A stretch of 64,000 nt of DNA from positions 52,641-116,640 of the forward strand of contig CAWAXG010000016.1 in NCBI GenBank assembly GCA_963785755.1, written 5' to 3'. The stretch is from JACCXG01 sp963785755 (lineage in GTDB: Bacteria > Acidobacteriota > Vicinamibacteria > Vicinamibacterales > 2-12-FULL-66-21). A program made the position numbers and the translations under genes. Below are positions 35,532 through 43,595 of the stretch, one piece after another. Below the pieces are notes generated by a model. The model had not been told where the DNA came from. It made no database searches and saw nothing but the letters and a program-made list of their open reading frames with translations. Numbering within the stretch: the first letter of the stretch is position 1; each line of letters starts with the position of its first letter.

Positions 35532-36944
35532 TCAGTCTTCAGCCGGTTCCCCACTGGGCGCCATTTTCACGAGGCGCGGCTCGAAGCGTGCCAGCGGCTC
35601 GACGAGATCGCCCTGCGCGGCCATGACCTCGTCGATGTCCTTGTAGGCCATCGGGACCTCGTCCAGGCCGGCCGACAGGAGCGTCACGCCTCGCTCGCGC
35701 AGAAAGCGCTGGGCGGTGTCCCACGTGAAGGTCTCCCTGGCCTTGGTCCGGCTCATCTTGCGTCCCGCGCCGTGCGACGCGGAATTCAACGACGCTGCGA
35801 CACCCCTTCCGCGGACGACGTAGCCAGGCGTGCCCATGGAGCCAGGGATGATGCCGAGCACGCCGGCGCCGGCGGGCGTCGCGCCCTTGCGATGGACGAT
35901 CACCTCGGCCTCCGATCCGTCCGGCAGCCGATGGCGCTCGCGCCACGCGAAGTTGTGATGGTTCTCGATGTCGAGCCTCACGTCCACGCCAAGCGCGCGG
36001 GCGATGTGCCGGTGAATCAGTTCGTGATTCGCAGCGGCATAGCGGCCCATCAGCTCCATCGCGGCCCAGTACTCCTGGCCGGCGTCGGACGCGAGATCGA
36101 GCCACGCGAGATGCGACAACTCCTTTGGCAACTCGGGATGCCGATCGCGCGCGAGGCGGCTGTAGTGCTGCGCGATCTGCGCGCCGGCCCCCCGGCTGCC
36201 GGAGTGACTGAGCAGCGCGAGGTACTTGCCCGGCGGCAACCCGACCGTGCCGTCGGTCACGGTGAGCTCCCCGAACTCGACGAAGTGATTGCCGCTGCCG
36301 CTCGTCCCGAGCTGCGCCCACGCGCGATCCTTGAGGCCGGCCGTGACGTCGCTCACGCGCCAATCCGCATCCATGACACCGTGCTCGCGTGGCGTCCGGA
36401 ACGTGGCGCCGATGCCGAATCGCGTCTCACCCTCGATCGCTTTGGTCAGCTGGCGCTGATCGTTGGTCAGCGTGGCGAGCGGCAGATCCAGCACGGTCAT
36501 CTTCATGCGGCACGCGATGTCCACGCCGACCGCGTACGGAATGACGGCGTCGTGCGTCGCCAGCACGCCGCCGATCGGGAGCCCGTAGCCGACGTGCGCG
36601 TCGGGCATGAGCGCGCCGGAGACCGCGACCGGCAGCTTGCACGCGTTCGTCATCTGCTGGACCGCCGTCGCCTCCAGGTTTTCACCCCAGATGCGATAGG
36701 GGGCGTCGATCTGGCGCGGCTTGAACGTGTCGGTCGCCGCGGCCTGATCGAGCAGCAGTCGCGCGAGGTTGCCATAGGTCTCGTCGTGTTCGAATCGAGC
36801 CGGCGACTCGGCGACGCGCTTCAGATTGTCCAGCACGGCCGCCGTGCTCTGCTTCGCCGACTGCGCCTTCTGCAGCAGCTGCTTCGCCGTCTCCGCGCAC
36901 TGGCCGGGCGGAATACCGATGCGGGCCAGGTCCCGGGTCTTCAC
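35532..36944 (-). CDS. rtcB: RtcB family RNA-splicing ligase
   Basis: The 470-residue protein carries all RtcB signatures: MPDAHVGYGLPIGGV, VGVDIACRM (Mn-binding Asp and Cys), GSGNHFVE, LLSHSGSRG, HRKGATPAG, GSMGTPGYVV and SASHGAGRKMSR, which contains the guanylylated His. RtcB joins 3'-phosphate or 2',3'-cyclic phosphate RNA ends to 5'-OH ends using GTP and Mn, in the cytoplasm, for RNA repair. No rtcA or rtcR is nearby. The length matches the bacterial family. It is not in an operon. Word arrays lie at both ends (35440-35528 and 36969-37100). Confidence 0.96.
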   Translation of the reverse strand: MKTRDLARIGIPPGQCAETAKQLLQKAQSAKQSTAAVLDNLKRVAESPARFEHDETYGNLARLLLDQAAATDTFKPRQIDAPYRIWGENLEATAVQQMTNACKLPVAVSGALMPDAHVGYGLPIGGVLATHDAVIPYAVGVDIACRMKMTVLDLPLATLTNDQRQLTKAIEGETRFGIGATFRTPREHGVMDADWRVSDVTAGLKDRAWAQLGTSGSGNHFVEFGELTVTDGTVGLPPGKYLALLSHSGSRGAGAQIAQHYSRLARDRHPELPKELSHLAWLDLASDAGQEYWAAMELMGRYAAANHELIHRHIARALGVDVRLDIENHHNFAWRERHRLPDGSEAEVIVHRKGATPAGAGVLGIIPGSMGTPGYVVRGRGVAASLNSASHGAGRKMSRTKARETFTWDTAQRFLRERGVTLLSAGLDEVPMAYKDIDEVMAAQGDLVEPLARFEPRLVKMAPSGEPAED

Positions 36945-36968
36945 TAAGAGAAGAATAGTGTCAACTGG

Positions 36969-37100
36969 GTACGTGATCGGTGATCGGTGATCGGTGATCG
37001 GGGATCAGAAGAAAGATGAAGCCATTCCCAACCTCGATCACTGATCGGCGATAATCAGCGATCGCGATCACCGATCCCGACATCACCGATCCCGATCCCT
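36969..37100. repeat. GATCGGTG inverted word-array hairpin
   Basis: Four GATCGGTG words on the left face ATCACCGATCCC words on the right, with smaller ATC...GAT stems in the approximately 60-base middle. It occupies the gap between the rtcB start and the permease gene stop. Confidence 0.75.
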
Positions 37101-37119
37101 ACTCAGATTCAGACGCCAG

Positions 37120-39594
37120 TCACTCCACCCGAAGCGCGACGATGGGATCGACGCGCGCCGCGCGCCGTGCGGGAAGGTAGGCGGACAGGGCCGCGGTCAG
37201 CAGAATGACCAGCGCGACGCCTCCGGCGACCAGGGGATCGATAGGTTGAACGCCGTAGAGCAGATGCGCGAACGAGCGCGCTGCGACGTACGACAACGGC
37301 AGGCCGGCCACGAGGCCACAGGCCACGACCAGCAGGCTCCGGCCGACGACCATGACGCGCAGCGACAGCGGACTCGCGCCGAGCGCAAGTCTGATGCCGA
37401 GATCGCGGCGGCCGCGATTGACGGCAGTAGTCAGCGTGCCGTAGAGCCCGACCACGAGCAACAGCAGGGCGATGACACCGAACGCCGACCCCAGCCAGGC
37501 CAGCATTCGCTCCTGACTGAGCGCCAGGCCGGCTTCCTCGTCGAACGTCCAGATCCGTTCGACCAGTACACGCGGATCGACCGCGGCCACCTGCTCTCGA
37601 AGCTGATCGGCGCCGATACGGCCGCCTGGACGGACGCGCGCGATCAGCGTCAGGTCTCTCATGGCGTACCCGCCGGTTGCGGTCGAACTGGAGATCTCGT
37701 CAGATGGAATCTGGGCGAGAGGGAAGAACACGCCGTCCGGCGCGGCCTCACGCAGATGCTCGTAGCGCAGATCCTTGACGACGCCGATGATCTCGATGTT
37801 GAAGCGCGCCTCGTCTCGCGCGAGCCGCCGGCCGATCGGGCTTGACCGTCCGAATGCGCGTCGGGCGAATGTCTCGTTCACGATCGCGACTCGAGGCGAC
37901 CGGCCGTCGTCACGAGCCTCGAAATCACGCCCCTGCAGCAGCGGCAGACCGAGCGAGCGGAAGAACCCGGGCGACACGTAACTGTTGCTGACGATCCAGC
38001 GCTCGCGCAGCCTGGCGCCTCGGGGCGGTGGGGGCGGCGGTGGACCCCACGGCATCGGCCGGGAGGCTGGCGGGTTATCGACGCCTTCGACATCCAGGGC
38101 TGTCCGCGAGCTGTTCGCAAGCGGGCGGAGTGTGCTGATCGCGGCCGTTTCAATGTCGGGCAGATTCACGAGCCGGGCGGTCAGGCGATCCGCTAAATCG
38201 TGCGCCGGCGCTGCCGGCAGGTTTTCGAACTCGAGACTCGCGAACCACACCCGCTCGGGGGCGGCGCTCTCGATCCCGAGCTTGAGCTGCTGCACGGTCT
38301 TCATCAGGAAACCCGCTGAGGCGAGCAACACCGATCCGAGCGCAACCTGCCAGGGAATCAACCACCACAACCCGCCGTGACGGAACAGTCGCGGCATCCC
38401 CTCTCCGATCGTGCCCTGGAGCACCGAGAGGCCGCTCTGACGCGACCACCGCAGCGCCGGGGTCAATCCAAAAACGAGCGCGGAGATCACCGAGACCGCG
38501 CCGGTGAAGAGCAGCACGGTCGCGTCCAGACCGACGTTGAGATCGGAAGGGAGGTCGCCCATCGACGTCGCCCCGACGATCGCGCGTGCGGACCAGAGAC
38601 CCACGACCGCGGCCAGGACGCCGCCAGCGCCGGCAAGGACCGCGTGCTCGACCAGGAGTTGACGGAGCAGCCTGAGCCTTCCGGCACCGAGCGCCGCGCG
38701 AATCGCCAGTTCCTTCCGCCGCGACTGAACGCCGGCCGCAAGCAGCGTGGACACGTTGAGGCAGCCAATGACGAGGATCAGGACGACGAAGCCGCCCAGC
38801 ATCGCGAGGTACGCGTAATGGCCGGGAGGGATCCAGCCCAGACCAACGCCTCTCGGCATCCGTCGAAGCGCGATATCACCTGAACTGCCGCTCTGCAGCC
38901 AACGCCGCTGCAGACTCGCGCGCGCGGACTCGAGGGAGTCTGGAGTGTCGAGAATGCCGAGCATGCCCAGCCAGCCACCGGCCGCGTCGAGCATCCGCCG
39001 GCTGCCTTCGACCAGCGGCCCTTGCGTGAGTGGAATCCACAAATCCGGGCCGAACCCGATATTCGTGCCGGCGAATCCCGCGGCCGCGACGCCGACGATG
39101 GTGGGTGAGGACTGGCCGAGGCGGATGGTCTGGCCAACGATCGCCGGATCGCGAGCGAATCGCTGCCGCCAGAACCGATCGCTCAAAACCGCGACCGGGC
39201 CGCGCCCGCCCGCGTCGTCTTGTTCGCCGAAGAGTCGGGCCCCGGCCACCGGACGCACGCCGAGGGCATCGAAGAAGTTCGCGGAGACGAAATCGACCGT
39301 GACCCACTCGCGGCGCTTCTGTTCCTGCAGTACCGCCATGATCCGTCCGCCCGCCATGACGTCGGTCAGGCCCGCCGCCTGCTTCATCGTCAGGTACTCG
39401 GCATGGGAGAAGCCGGCGCCTTCCGGGGCCTCGATGGCGACCAGGCGATCGGCATTCGCGACCGGCAGATTTTTCAGGAACAGCGCGTTGACGATTGAGA
39501 ACACCGCGGTGTTGGCGCCGATGCCCACCGCGAGCGTGAGGATCACCACGAGCGACAGCACCGGCCGCCTGATGCAGCTGCGAAGTGGGTACAT
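37120..39594 (-). CDS. Large FtsX/MacB-type permease (acidobacterial orphan permease)
   Basis: The 824-residue protein begins with a membrane helix (SLVVILTLAVGIGANTAVFSI). A MacB-like periplasmic core domain follows, then a first FtsX block of three helices (near residues 270-420). A fourth segment, a second periplasmic domain and a final FtsX block (SAFGVIALLLLVVGLYGTL ... IVALRVE) complete it. This duplicated layout is that of orphan permeases common in Acidobacteriota. They have no ATPase domain, and none is encoded beside it. The transported substrate is unknown. The ATG at 39594 is chosen because upstream codons run through a GACTCGG word array. A second such permease is at 53970-56462. 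Confidence 0.9.
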   Translation of the reverse strand: MYPLRSCIRRPVLSLVVILTLAVGIGANTAVFSIVNALFLKNLPVANADRLVAIEAPEGAGFSHAEYLTMKQAAGLTDVMAGGRIMAVLQEQKRREWVTVDFVSANFFDALGVRPVAGARLFGEQDDAGGRGPVAVLSDRFWRQRFARDPAIVGQTIRLGQSSPTIVGVAAAGFAGTNIGFGPDLWIPLTQGPLVEGSRRMLDAAGGWLGMLGILDTPDSLESARASLQRRWLQSGSSGDIALRRMPRGVGLGWIPPGHYAYLAMLGGFVVLILVIGCLNVSTLLAAGVQSRRKELAIRAALGAGRLRLLRQLLVEHAVLAGAGGVLAAVVGLWSARAIVGATSMGDLPSDLNVGLDATVLLFTGAVSVISALVFGLTPALRWSRQSGLSVLQGTIGEGMPRLFRHGGLWWLIPWQVALGSVLLASAGFLMKTVQQLKLGIESAAPERVWFASLEFENLPAAPAHDLADRLTARLVNLPDIETAAISTLRPLANSSRTALDVEGVDNPPASRPMPWGPPPPPPPRGARLRERWIVSNSYVSPGFFRSLGLPLLQGRDFEARDDGRSPRVAIVNETFARRAFGRSSPIGRRLARDEARFNIEIIGVVKDLRYEHLREAAPDGVFFPLAQIPSDEISSSTATGGYAMRDLTLIARVRPGGRIGADQLREQVAAVDPRVLVERIWTFDEEAGLALSQERMLAWLGSAFGVIALLLLVVGLYGTLTTAVNRGRRDLGIRLALGASPLSLRVMVVGRSLLVVACGLVAGLPLSYVAARSFAHLLYGVQPIDPLVAGGVALVILLTAALSAYLPARRAARVDPIVALRVE

Positions 39595-39621
39595 TCTCTC
39601 TCGCGTAGCACTACTGGGACG

Positions 39622-39662
39622 GGATCCGGGACTCGGGACTCGGGACTGGGGAGTCGAGGAGG
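39622..39662. repeat. GGGACTC word array
   Basis: Three GGGACTC words and a GGGGAGTC variant lie just upstream of the permease start. This is the reverse complement of the CCCGAGTC word seen at 35490-35528, four kilobases away. Confidence 0.6.
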
Positions 39663-39796
39663 TAGGCGGGAGAATGTGACAAAACCCAGACTCGCGCGGC
39701 GGATGGCTCGCCCGGTCTGCGTCGGGATCGGGTGTATGCTCACAGCCAACCAGACACGTCGTAACAGTCAACAGCCTCGCGAAGACGGGAGGATGA

Positions 39797-41165
39797 TTGT
39801 GTACGTTCTGCCTCAGCTGCGCCTTCGTCGCGCTCGCGTTCACGACCCCGAGCGCGCAGCTGCCACCGCGTCCGAACGTCGTGATGTTCATCATGGACGA
39901 CCTCGGGTATGGCGACATCGGCAGCTACGGCGCTCCCGACGCCAAAACGCCGAACATCGATCGGCTCGCGCGCGAAGGCGTCAAGTTCACCGATTTCTAC
40001 GCCAACCACGCGAACTGTTCGCCCACGCGCACCGCGTTCATCAGCGGCCGCTACCAGCAGCGTTATGGAATCGAATCGCCGCTGATGCACGATGACAAAC
40101 GTCATCTGCCGCCGTCCGAGACTTCGCTCCCGCGACTGTTGAAGAACGCGGGGTACGCGACCGGCCTGTTCGGCAAGTGGCATCTCGGCGGGGAAACCAG
40201 CTCCGGGCCGAATCGTCACGGGTTCGACGAGTTCTGGGGATTTCGTCGCGGTGCGGTCGATTACTACACGCACAACGTGGCGACGGCTAGAGCGGTGAAG
40301 CTTGACCCGCCACTCCACGACCTCTATCACAACGAGGAACCCACGACGTCGACCGCGTACTTGACGGATGACATTACGAGGCGGGCGGAAGCTTTCATCG
40401 AGCAGCGCGCCAACGGACCCTTCTTTGTCGAGGTCGCGTACAACGCGACCCATTGGCCCTATCAGCGGCCGGACCTGCCGGAAGGAAAACGCGGCTGGGA
40501 GCACTATCGCGAAAGCGGGACGCGCGCGGACTACGTTGCGATGCTCGAACGCGCCGATCAGGGCATCGGCCGCATTCTGGACGCGCTCGAACGGCTGAAG
40601 CTGGCGCGGAACACACTCGTGATTTTCACCAGCGACAACGGCGGTGAATGGCTCTCCCGCAATGCGCCGCTGTTCCACCGCAAGAGCACGTTGTGGGAGG
40701 GCGGCATTCGCGTCCCTCTTTTGTTGCGATGGCCCGCCCGGCTACAGGCCGGCATGACCTCGGCGCAGGTCGGCATCACGATGGACCTCACCGCGTCGAT
40801 TCTCGCGGCTGCCGGCGTGCCATCGCCGTCAGGCTATCGCCCGGAGGGCGTCGATCTCATCGCGCTTCTGCAGAAGGGCACGATCGTGGAGAGAACGCTC
40901 TACTGGCGAATGCCGCCCGCGCCCGGTGCGACCGCCACGCCGCCGCCGACGCAACGTGCAGTACGACGTGGTGACTGGAAATACGTCGACGACCGCGGAC
41001 AGTGACTTTCTCTTCAATCTCCGCACGGACCCGGGTGAGCGGCATGACCTCGCGCAGGAGCATGGCGATCGGATACGCGAACTCCGTTCGCTTGTTGCCA
41101 AATGGGAAGCTGACGTCGACGCCGAAGCCAAACAGCGCTCCACCGAGTCGGCAGAACGGCGGTGA
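39797..41165 (+). CDS. Secreted arylsulfatase A-like sulfatase, frameshifted near its end
   Basis: The TTG at 39797 follows GGGAGG with a 4-base gap and opens with a signal peptide (CTFCLSCAFVALAFTTPSAQ). The sulfatase core shows NVVMFIMDDLGYGD, the formylglycine site CSPTR (Cys74), LFGKWHLGG, NATHWPY and VIFTSDNGGEW. The first frame stops at 41005. The conserved C-terminal motif DFLFNLRTDPGERHDLA continues in another frame to 41163, and one surplus base near 40995 (CGCGGAC) explains this. About 455 residues result if rejoined. It would cleave sulfate esters outside the cytoplasm once matured by a formylglycine-generating enzyme, which is not encoded here. Confidence 0.87.
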
Positions 41166-41180
41166 TCGCAGGACGCAGCG

Positions 41181-41657
41181 ATGGCGGCACTCGTCAGAGC
41201 AATCACCTATGCGACGCTGTTCATCGGCCTCGTGCTCGTGTACTTGCCAGCGCGAGTGCTGGCGGTTGCGGGCGTGACCAGGCCGGCACGGGTCGGTGTG
41301 CCGCAGATGGCAGGGACAGTCGTTGGCGCGGCCGGAGCGGCGCTCGCGGTCTGGTGCATTCTCACTTTCGCCGTCGTCGGGCGTGGCACGCCCGCGCCCT
41401 TCGATCCGCCCCGACGGCTCGTCGTGCGCGGGCCGTACCGATACGTTCGCAATCCGATGTACCTGGGGGCAGGCCTCGCTCTCGCCGGTGCGGCGCTGTT
41501 CTACGAAGCGGCCGCGCTGTGGGCCTATGCGGCCGCGTTTCTTCTCCTGCTGCACCTGTTCGTCATCTGGTATGAGGAGCCGACGCTGCAACGCACGTTC
41601 GGCGACGACTACGAGCAGTACCGCCGGCAGGTCCGGCGATGGTGGCCGGGCCGGTGA
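41181..41657 (+). CDS. Isoprenylcysteine carboxyl methyltransferase-like membrane protein
   Basis: The 158-residue integral membrane protein has about four helices and the ICMT/PEMT signature RGPYRYVRNPMYLG around residues 85-98. The C-terminal VIWYEEPTLQRTFGDDYEQYRRQVRRWWP supplies the conserved Glu and Arg residues that hold S-adenosylmethionine. Bacterial members methylate small lipophilic or unknown substrates at the membrane. It follows the sulfatase by 15 bases, and its end reaches to within 36 bases of the ModA-like start at 41693, so the three may be transcribed together. Confidence 0.87.
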   Translation: MAALVRAITYATLFIGLVLVYLPARVLAVAGVTRPARVGVPQMAGTVVGAAGAALAVWCILTFAVVGRGTPAPFDPPRRLVVRGPYRYVRNPMYLGAGLALAGAALFYEAAALWAYAAAFLLLLHLFVIWYEEPTLQRTFGDDYEQYRRQVRRWWPGR

Positions 41658-41692
41658 AGCCTGATCGCACCGCATCCATTCGCGGCTCGTCG

Positions 41693-42454
41693 ATGAACCT
41701 TCTCGCTGCCGCTGCCGTCGTCGTCGTCCTGCTCACCTCGGCGCTGAGCACGTCCGCCGCGCAGTCGCGTGGTGAGATCAGAGTGTGGACGGCGCGGGCG
41801 ATTGCCACCGTGCTCGCCGAGATCGGTCCGGAGTTCGAGCGCGCGACGGGCTACCGGCTCACGGTCACGAGCGATCTGCCTCCAGCGTTCCTGCGTCGCG
41901 CCCGCGCCGGCGAACCGTTCGACGTCCTCATCAGTGGCGCGGCCACCGTCGATGAGTGGATCCGAGACGGCCGGATCGCGGCCGCGACGCGGACCACAAT
42001 CGCGCGGTCGGGAATCGGCGTAGAAGTGCGTGAGGGAGCGCCCAAGCCCGACATCAGTTCGCTGGAGGCCTTGAAACGCACGCTGCTCGAGGCGAAATCG
42101 ATCGCCTATCTGCGGGTCGGAAGCGGCATTCATGTCGACAGCCTCGTCGAACGCCTCGGCATTGCCGAATCAATCAGGGCCAAGGCCACGCGCCCCGAAT
42201 CCGACATCGTGTCAGAGCTCGTCGCGAGAGGTGACGTCGAGCTCGGCATCGTCGTCATCACCCAGATTCTGACGACACCCGGCGTGGTTCTCGTGGGACC
42301 GCTCCCGGCCGAAGCACAGTCATACATCACGTTCGTTGCCGGTATCGGCGCCAGCGCGACTAGGCCGGACGGGGCGAAGCAGCTGATACGGTTCCTTACC
42401 GGGCCGGCGGCCGTTGCCGTGATTCGAAAGCAGGGGATGGAGACTGGATTCTGA
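41693..42454 (+). CDS. ModA-like periplasmic substrate-binding protein
   Basis: From the ATG at 41693 the 253-residue product has a clean signal peptide (NLLAAAAVVVVLLTSALSTSAA). A type 2 periplasmic binding fold follows, with EIRVWTARAIATVLAEIGPEFERATG, FDVLISG and a C-terminal AKQLIRFLTGPAAVAVIRKQGMETG. This pattern is that of molybdate-binding ModA proteins. Family role: delivering molybdate or tungstate to a ModBC transporter. The transporter genes lie 6 kb away (48715-50461) and on the opposite strand, so this may be a stand-alone paralogue. An in-frame ATG at 41639 inside the preceding gene would spoil the signal peptide. Confidence 0.8.
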   Translation: MNLLAAAAVVVVLLTSALSTSAAQSRGEIRVWTARAIATVLAEIGPEFERATGYRLTVTSDLPPAFLRRARAGEPFDVLISGAATVDEWIRDGRIAAATRTTIARSGIGVEVREGAPKPDISSLEALKRTLLEAKSIAYLRVGSGIHVDSLVERLGIAESIRAKATRPESDIVSELVARGDVELGIVVITQILTTPGVVLVGPLPAEAQSYITFVAGIGASATRPDGAKQLIRFLTGPAAVAVIRKQGMETGF

Positions 42455-42566
42455 CGGTGTCCTGATCCGTGCGGATCGGCCTCATCCCCTCTTGAACCTG
42501 TCAGCGAGACGTGTAAAGCCAACGCCTTGAACTCAACGATCCGCGAGAATCACGTATTCTTCGCCG

Positions 42567-43460
42567 ATGATCGTCCGACGCGCTGTGTCGCCTCTTGCAT
42601 CGGCCATCGGCATCCTCGCGCTGACGCTGATCGCCGATGGTCGAGCCCTCCAGCCGCCGCCCGGCTGGGAACTGGTCGTCCTCGGCATCGCGCAGGATGC
42701 CGGCATTCCGCAGCTCGGGTGTCAGCAGGCGCTGTGCGTTTCGATTCGGTCCGGGAAGCGGAAGCCCGAACGGGTCGCCAGCATCGGCGTCGTGCATGCG
42801 TCCCGCGGACGGGCCTTTCTGTTCGATGCCACTCCGGATTTCGTCTCGCAGGTGCACTCTCTCACCGGCGGCCGGCCGCCCGATGGGATCTTCCTGACCC
42901 ATGCGCATGCCGGCCACTACACCGGGCTCATGTATCTCGGCCGCGAGTCGATCGACGCGAAGGGAGTGCCGGTCTACGGCACCGCGCGGATGGCGTCGTA
43001 CCTGCGGGCGAATGGCCCGTGGAGCCTGCTCGTGTCGCGAGGCAACATCGACGTTCGGCCGGTGACGGAAGACCGCGCCGTCGATCTCGGTGACGGCTTG
43101 CGCGTGACGCCGCTTCTGGTTCCGCACCGCGACGAATTCACCGACACCGTGGGCTACGTGATCGAAGGACCCTCGCGGTCGGCGTTGTTCATCCCGGACA
43201 TCGACCAGTGGCAGAAGTGGTCACGCGGCATCCGCGATCTGGCCGATCGTGTGGACGTCGCACTGCTCGATGGCACGTTCGCGTCAGCCGACGAGATCCC
43301 GGGCCGATCGATCGCCGAGATCCCGCACCCGCTGATGCCGTCCACGCGCGAGCTGCTCAAGGGCACCCGCGCCGCCCTCTGGTTCATCCACTTGAATCAC
43401 ACGAATCGAGAGCTCGACGCGCGAGACGTAGTCCGGGACGGCCAGCGGTTCGGTCTTTAG
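42567..43460 (+). CDS. PqqB-like metallo-beta-lactamase-fold protein
   Basis: The 297-residue protein has an N-terminal signal-like helix. The PqqB-type MBL fold shows ELVVLGIAQDAGIPQLGC with the typical Cys, the metal motif FLTHAHAGHYTGL (HxHxGH), and a late FIHLNHTN. PqqB acts in making the cofactor PQQ. Stand-alone PqqB-like proteins with signal peptides are common and may be hydrolases instead. No pqqA, pqqC, pqqD or pqqE is visible here, so a true PQQ role is uncertain although PQQ-type enzymes are encoded at 13 kb. The start ATG lies 112 bases after the ModA-like gene. Confidence 0.82.
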   Translation: MIVRRAVSPLASAIGILALTLIADGRALQPPPGWELVVLGIAQDAGIPQLGCQQALCVSIRSGKRKPERVASIGVVHASRGRAFLFDATPDFVSQVHSLTGGRPPDGIFLTHAHAGHYTGLMYLGRESIDAKGVPVYGTARMASYLRANGPWSLLVSRGNIDVRPVTEDRAVDLGDGLRVTPLLVPHRDEFTDTVGYVIEGPSRSALFIPDIDQWQKWSRGIRDLADRVDVALLDGTFASADEIPGRSIAEIPHPLMPSTRELLKGTRAALWFIHLNHTNRELDARDVVRDGQRFGL

Positions 43461-43560
43461 AGAACCTCTGAACCGACGACGCGCAGCGAGTGCGTTGTCA
43501 GACAAACTCCTATACCAAATGGCCAGGCTCGCACGGCCACCGTTGAACTCATCCGTCGCA

Positions 43561-43566
43561 TATAAT
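43561..43566 (+). promoter_or_regulatory. Candidate -10 box of the second propeller-kinase
   Basis: A perfect TATAAT lies 29 bases before the ATG at 43596, with no convincing -35 at standard spacing (TTGAAC is only 12 bases upstream). The first propeller-kinase also has a perfect TATAAT close to its start. Confidence 0.45.
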
Positions 43567-43595
43567 TCCCATCCACCCAACGCCGTTATCGCCTG

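Noticed and set aside
35340..36947. Plus-strand open frame of 535 codons
   Set aside because: It is antisense to rtcB, which carries every family motif.
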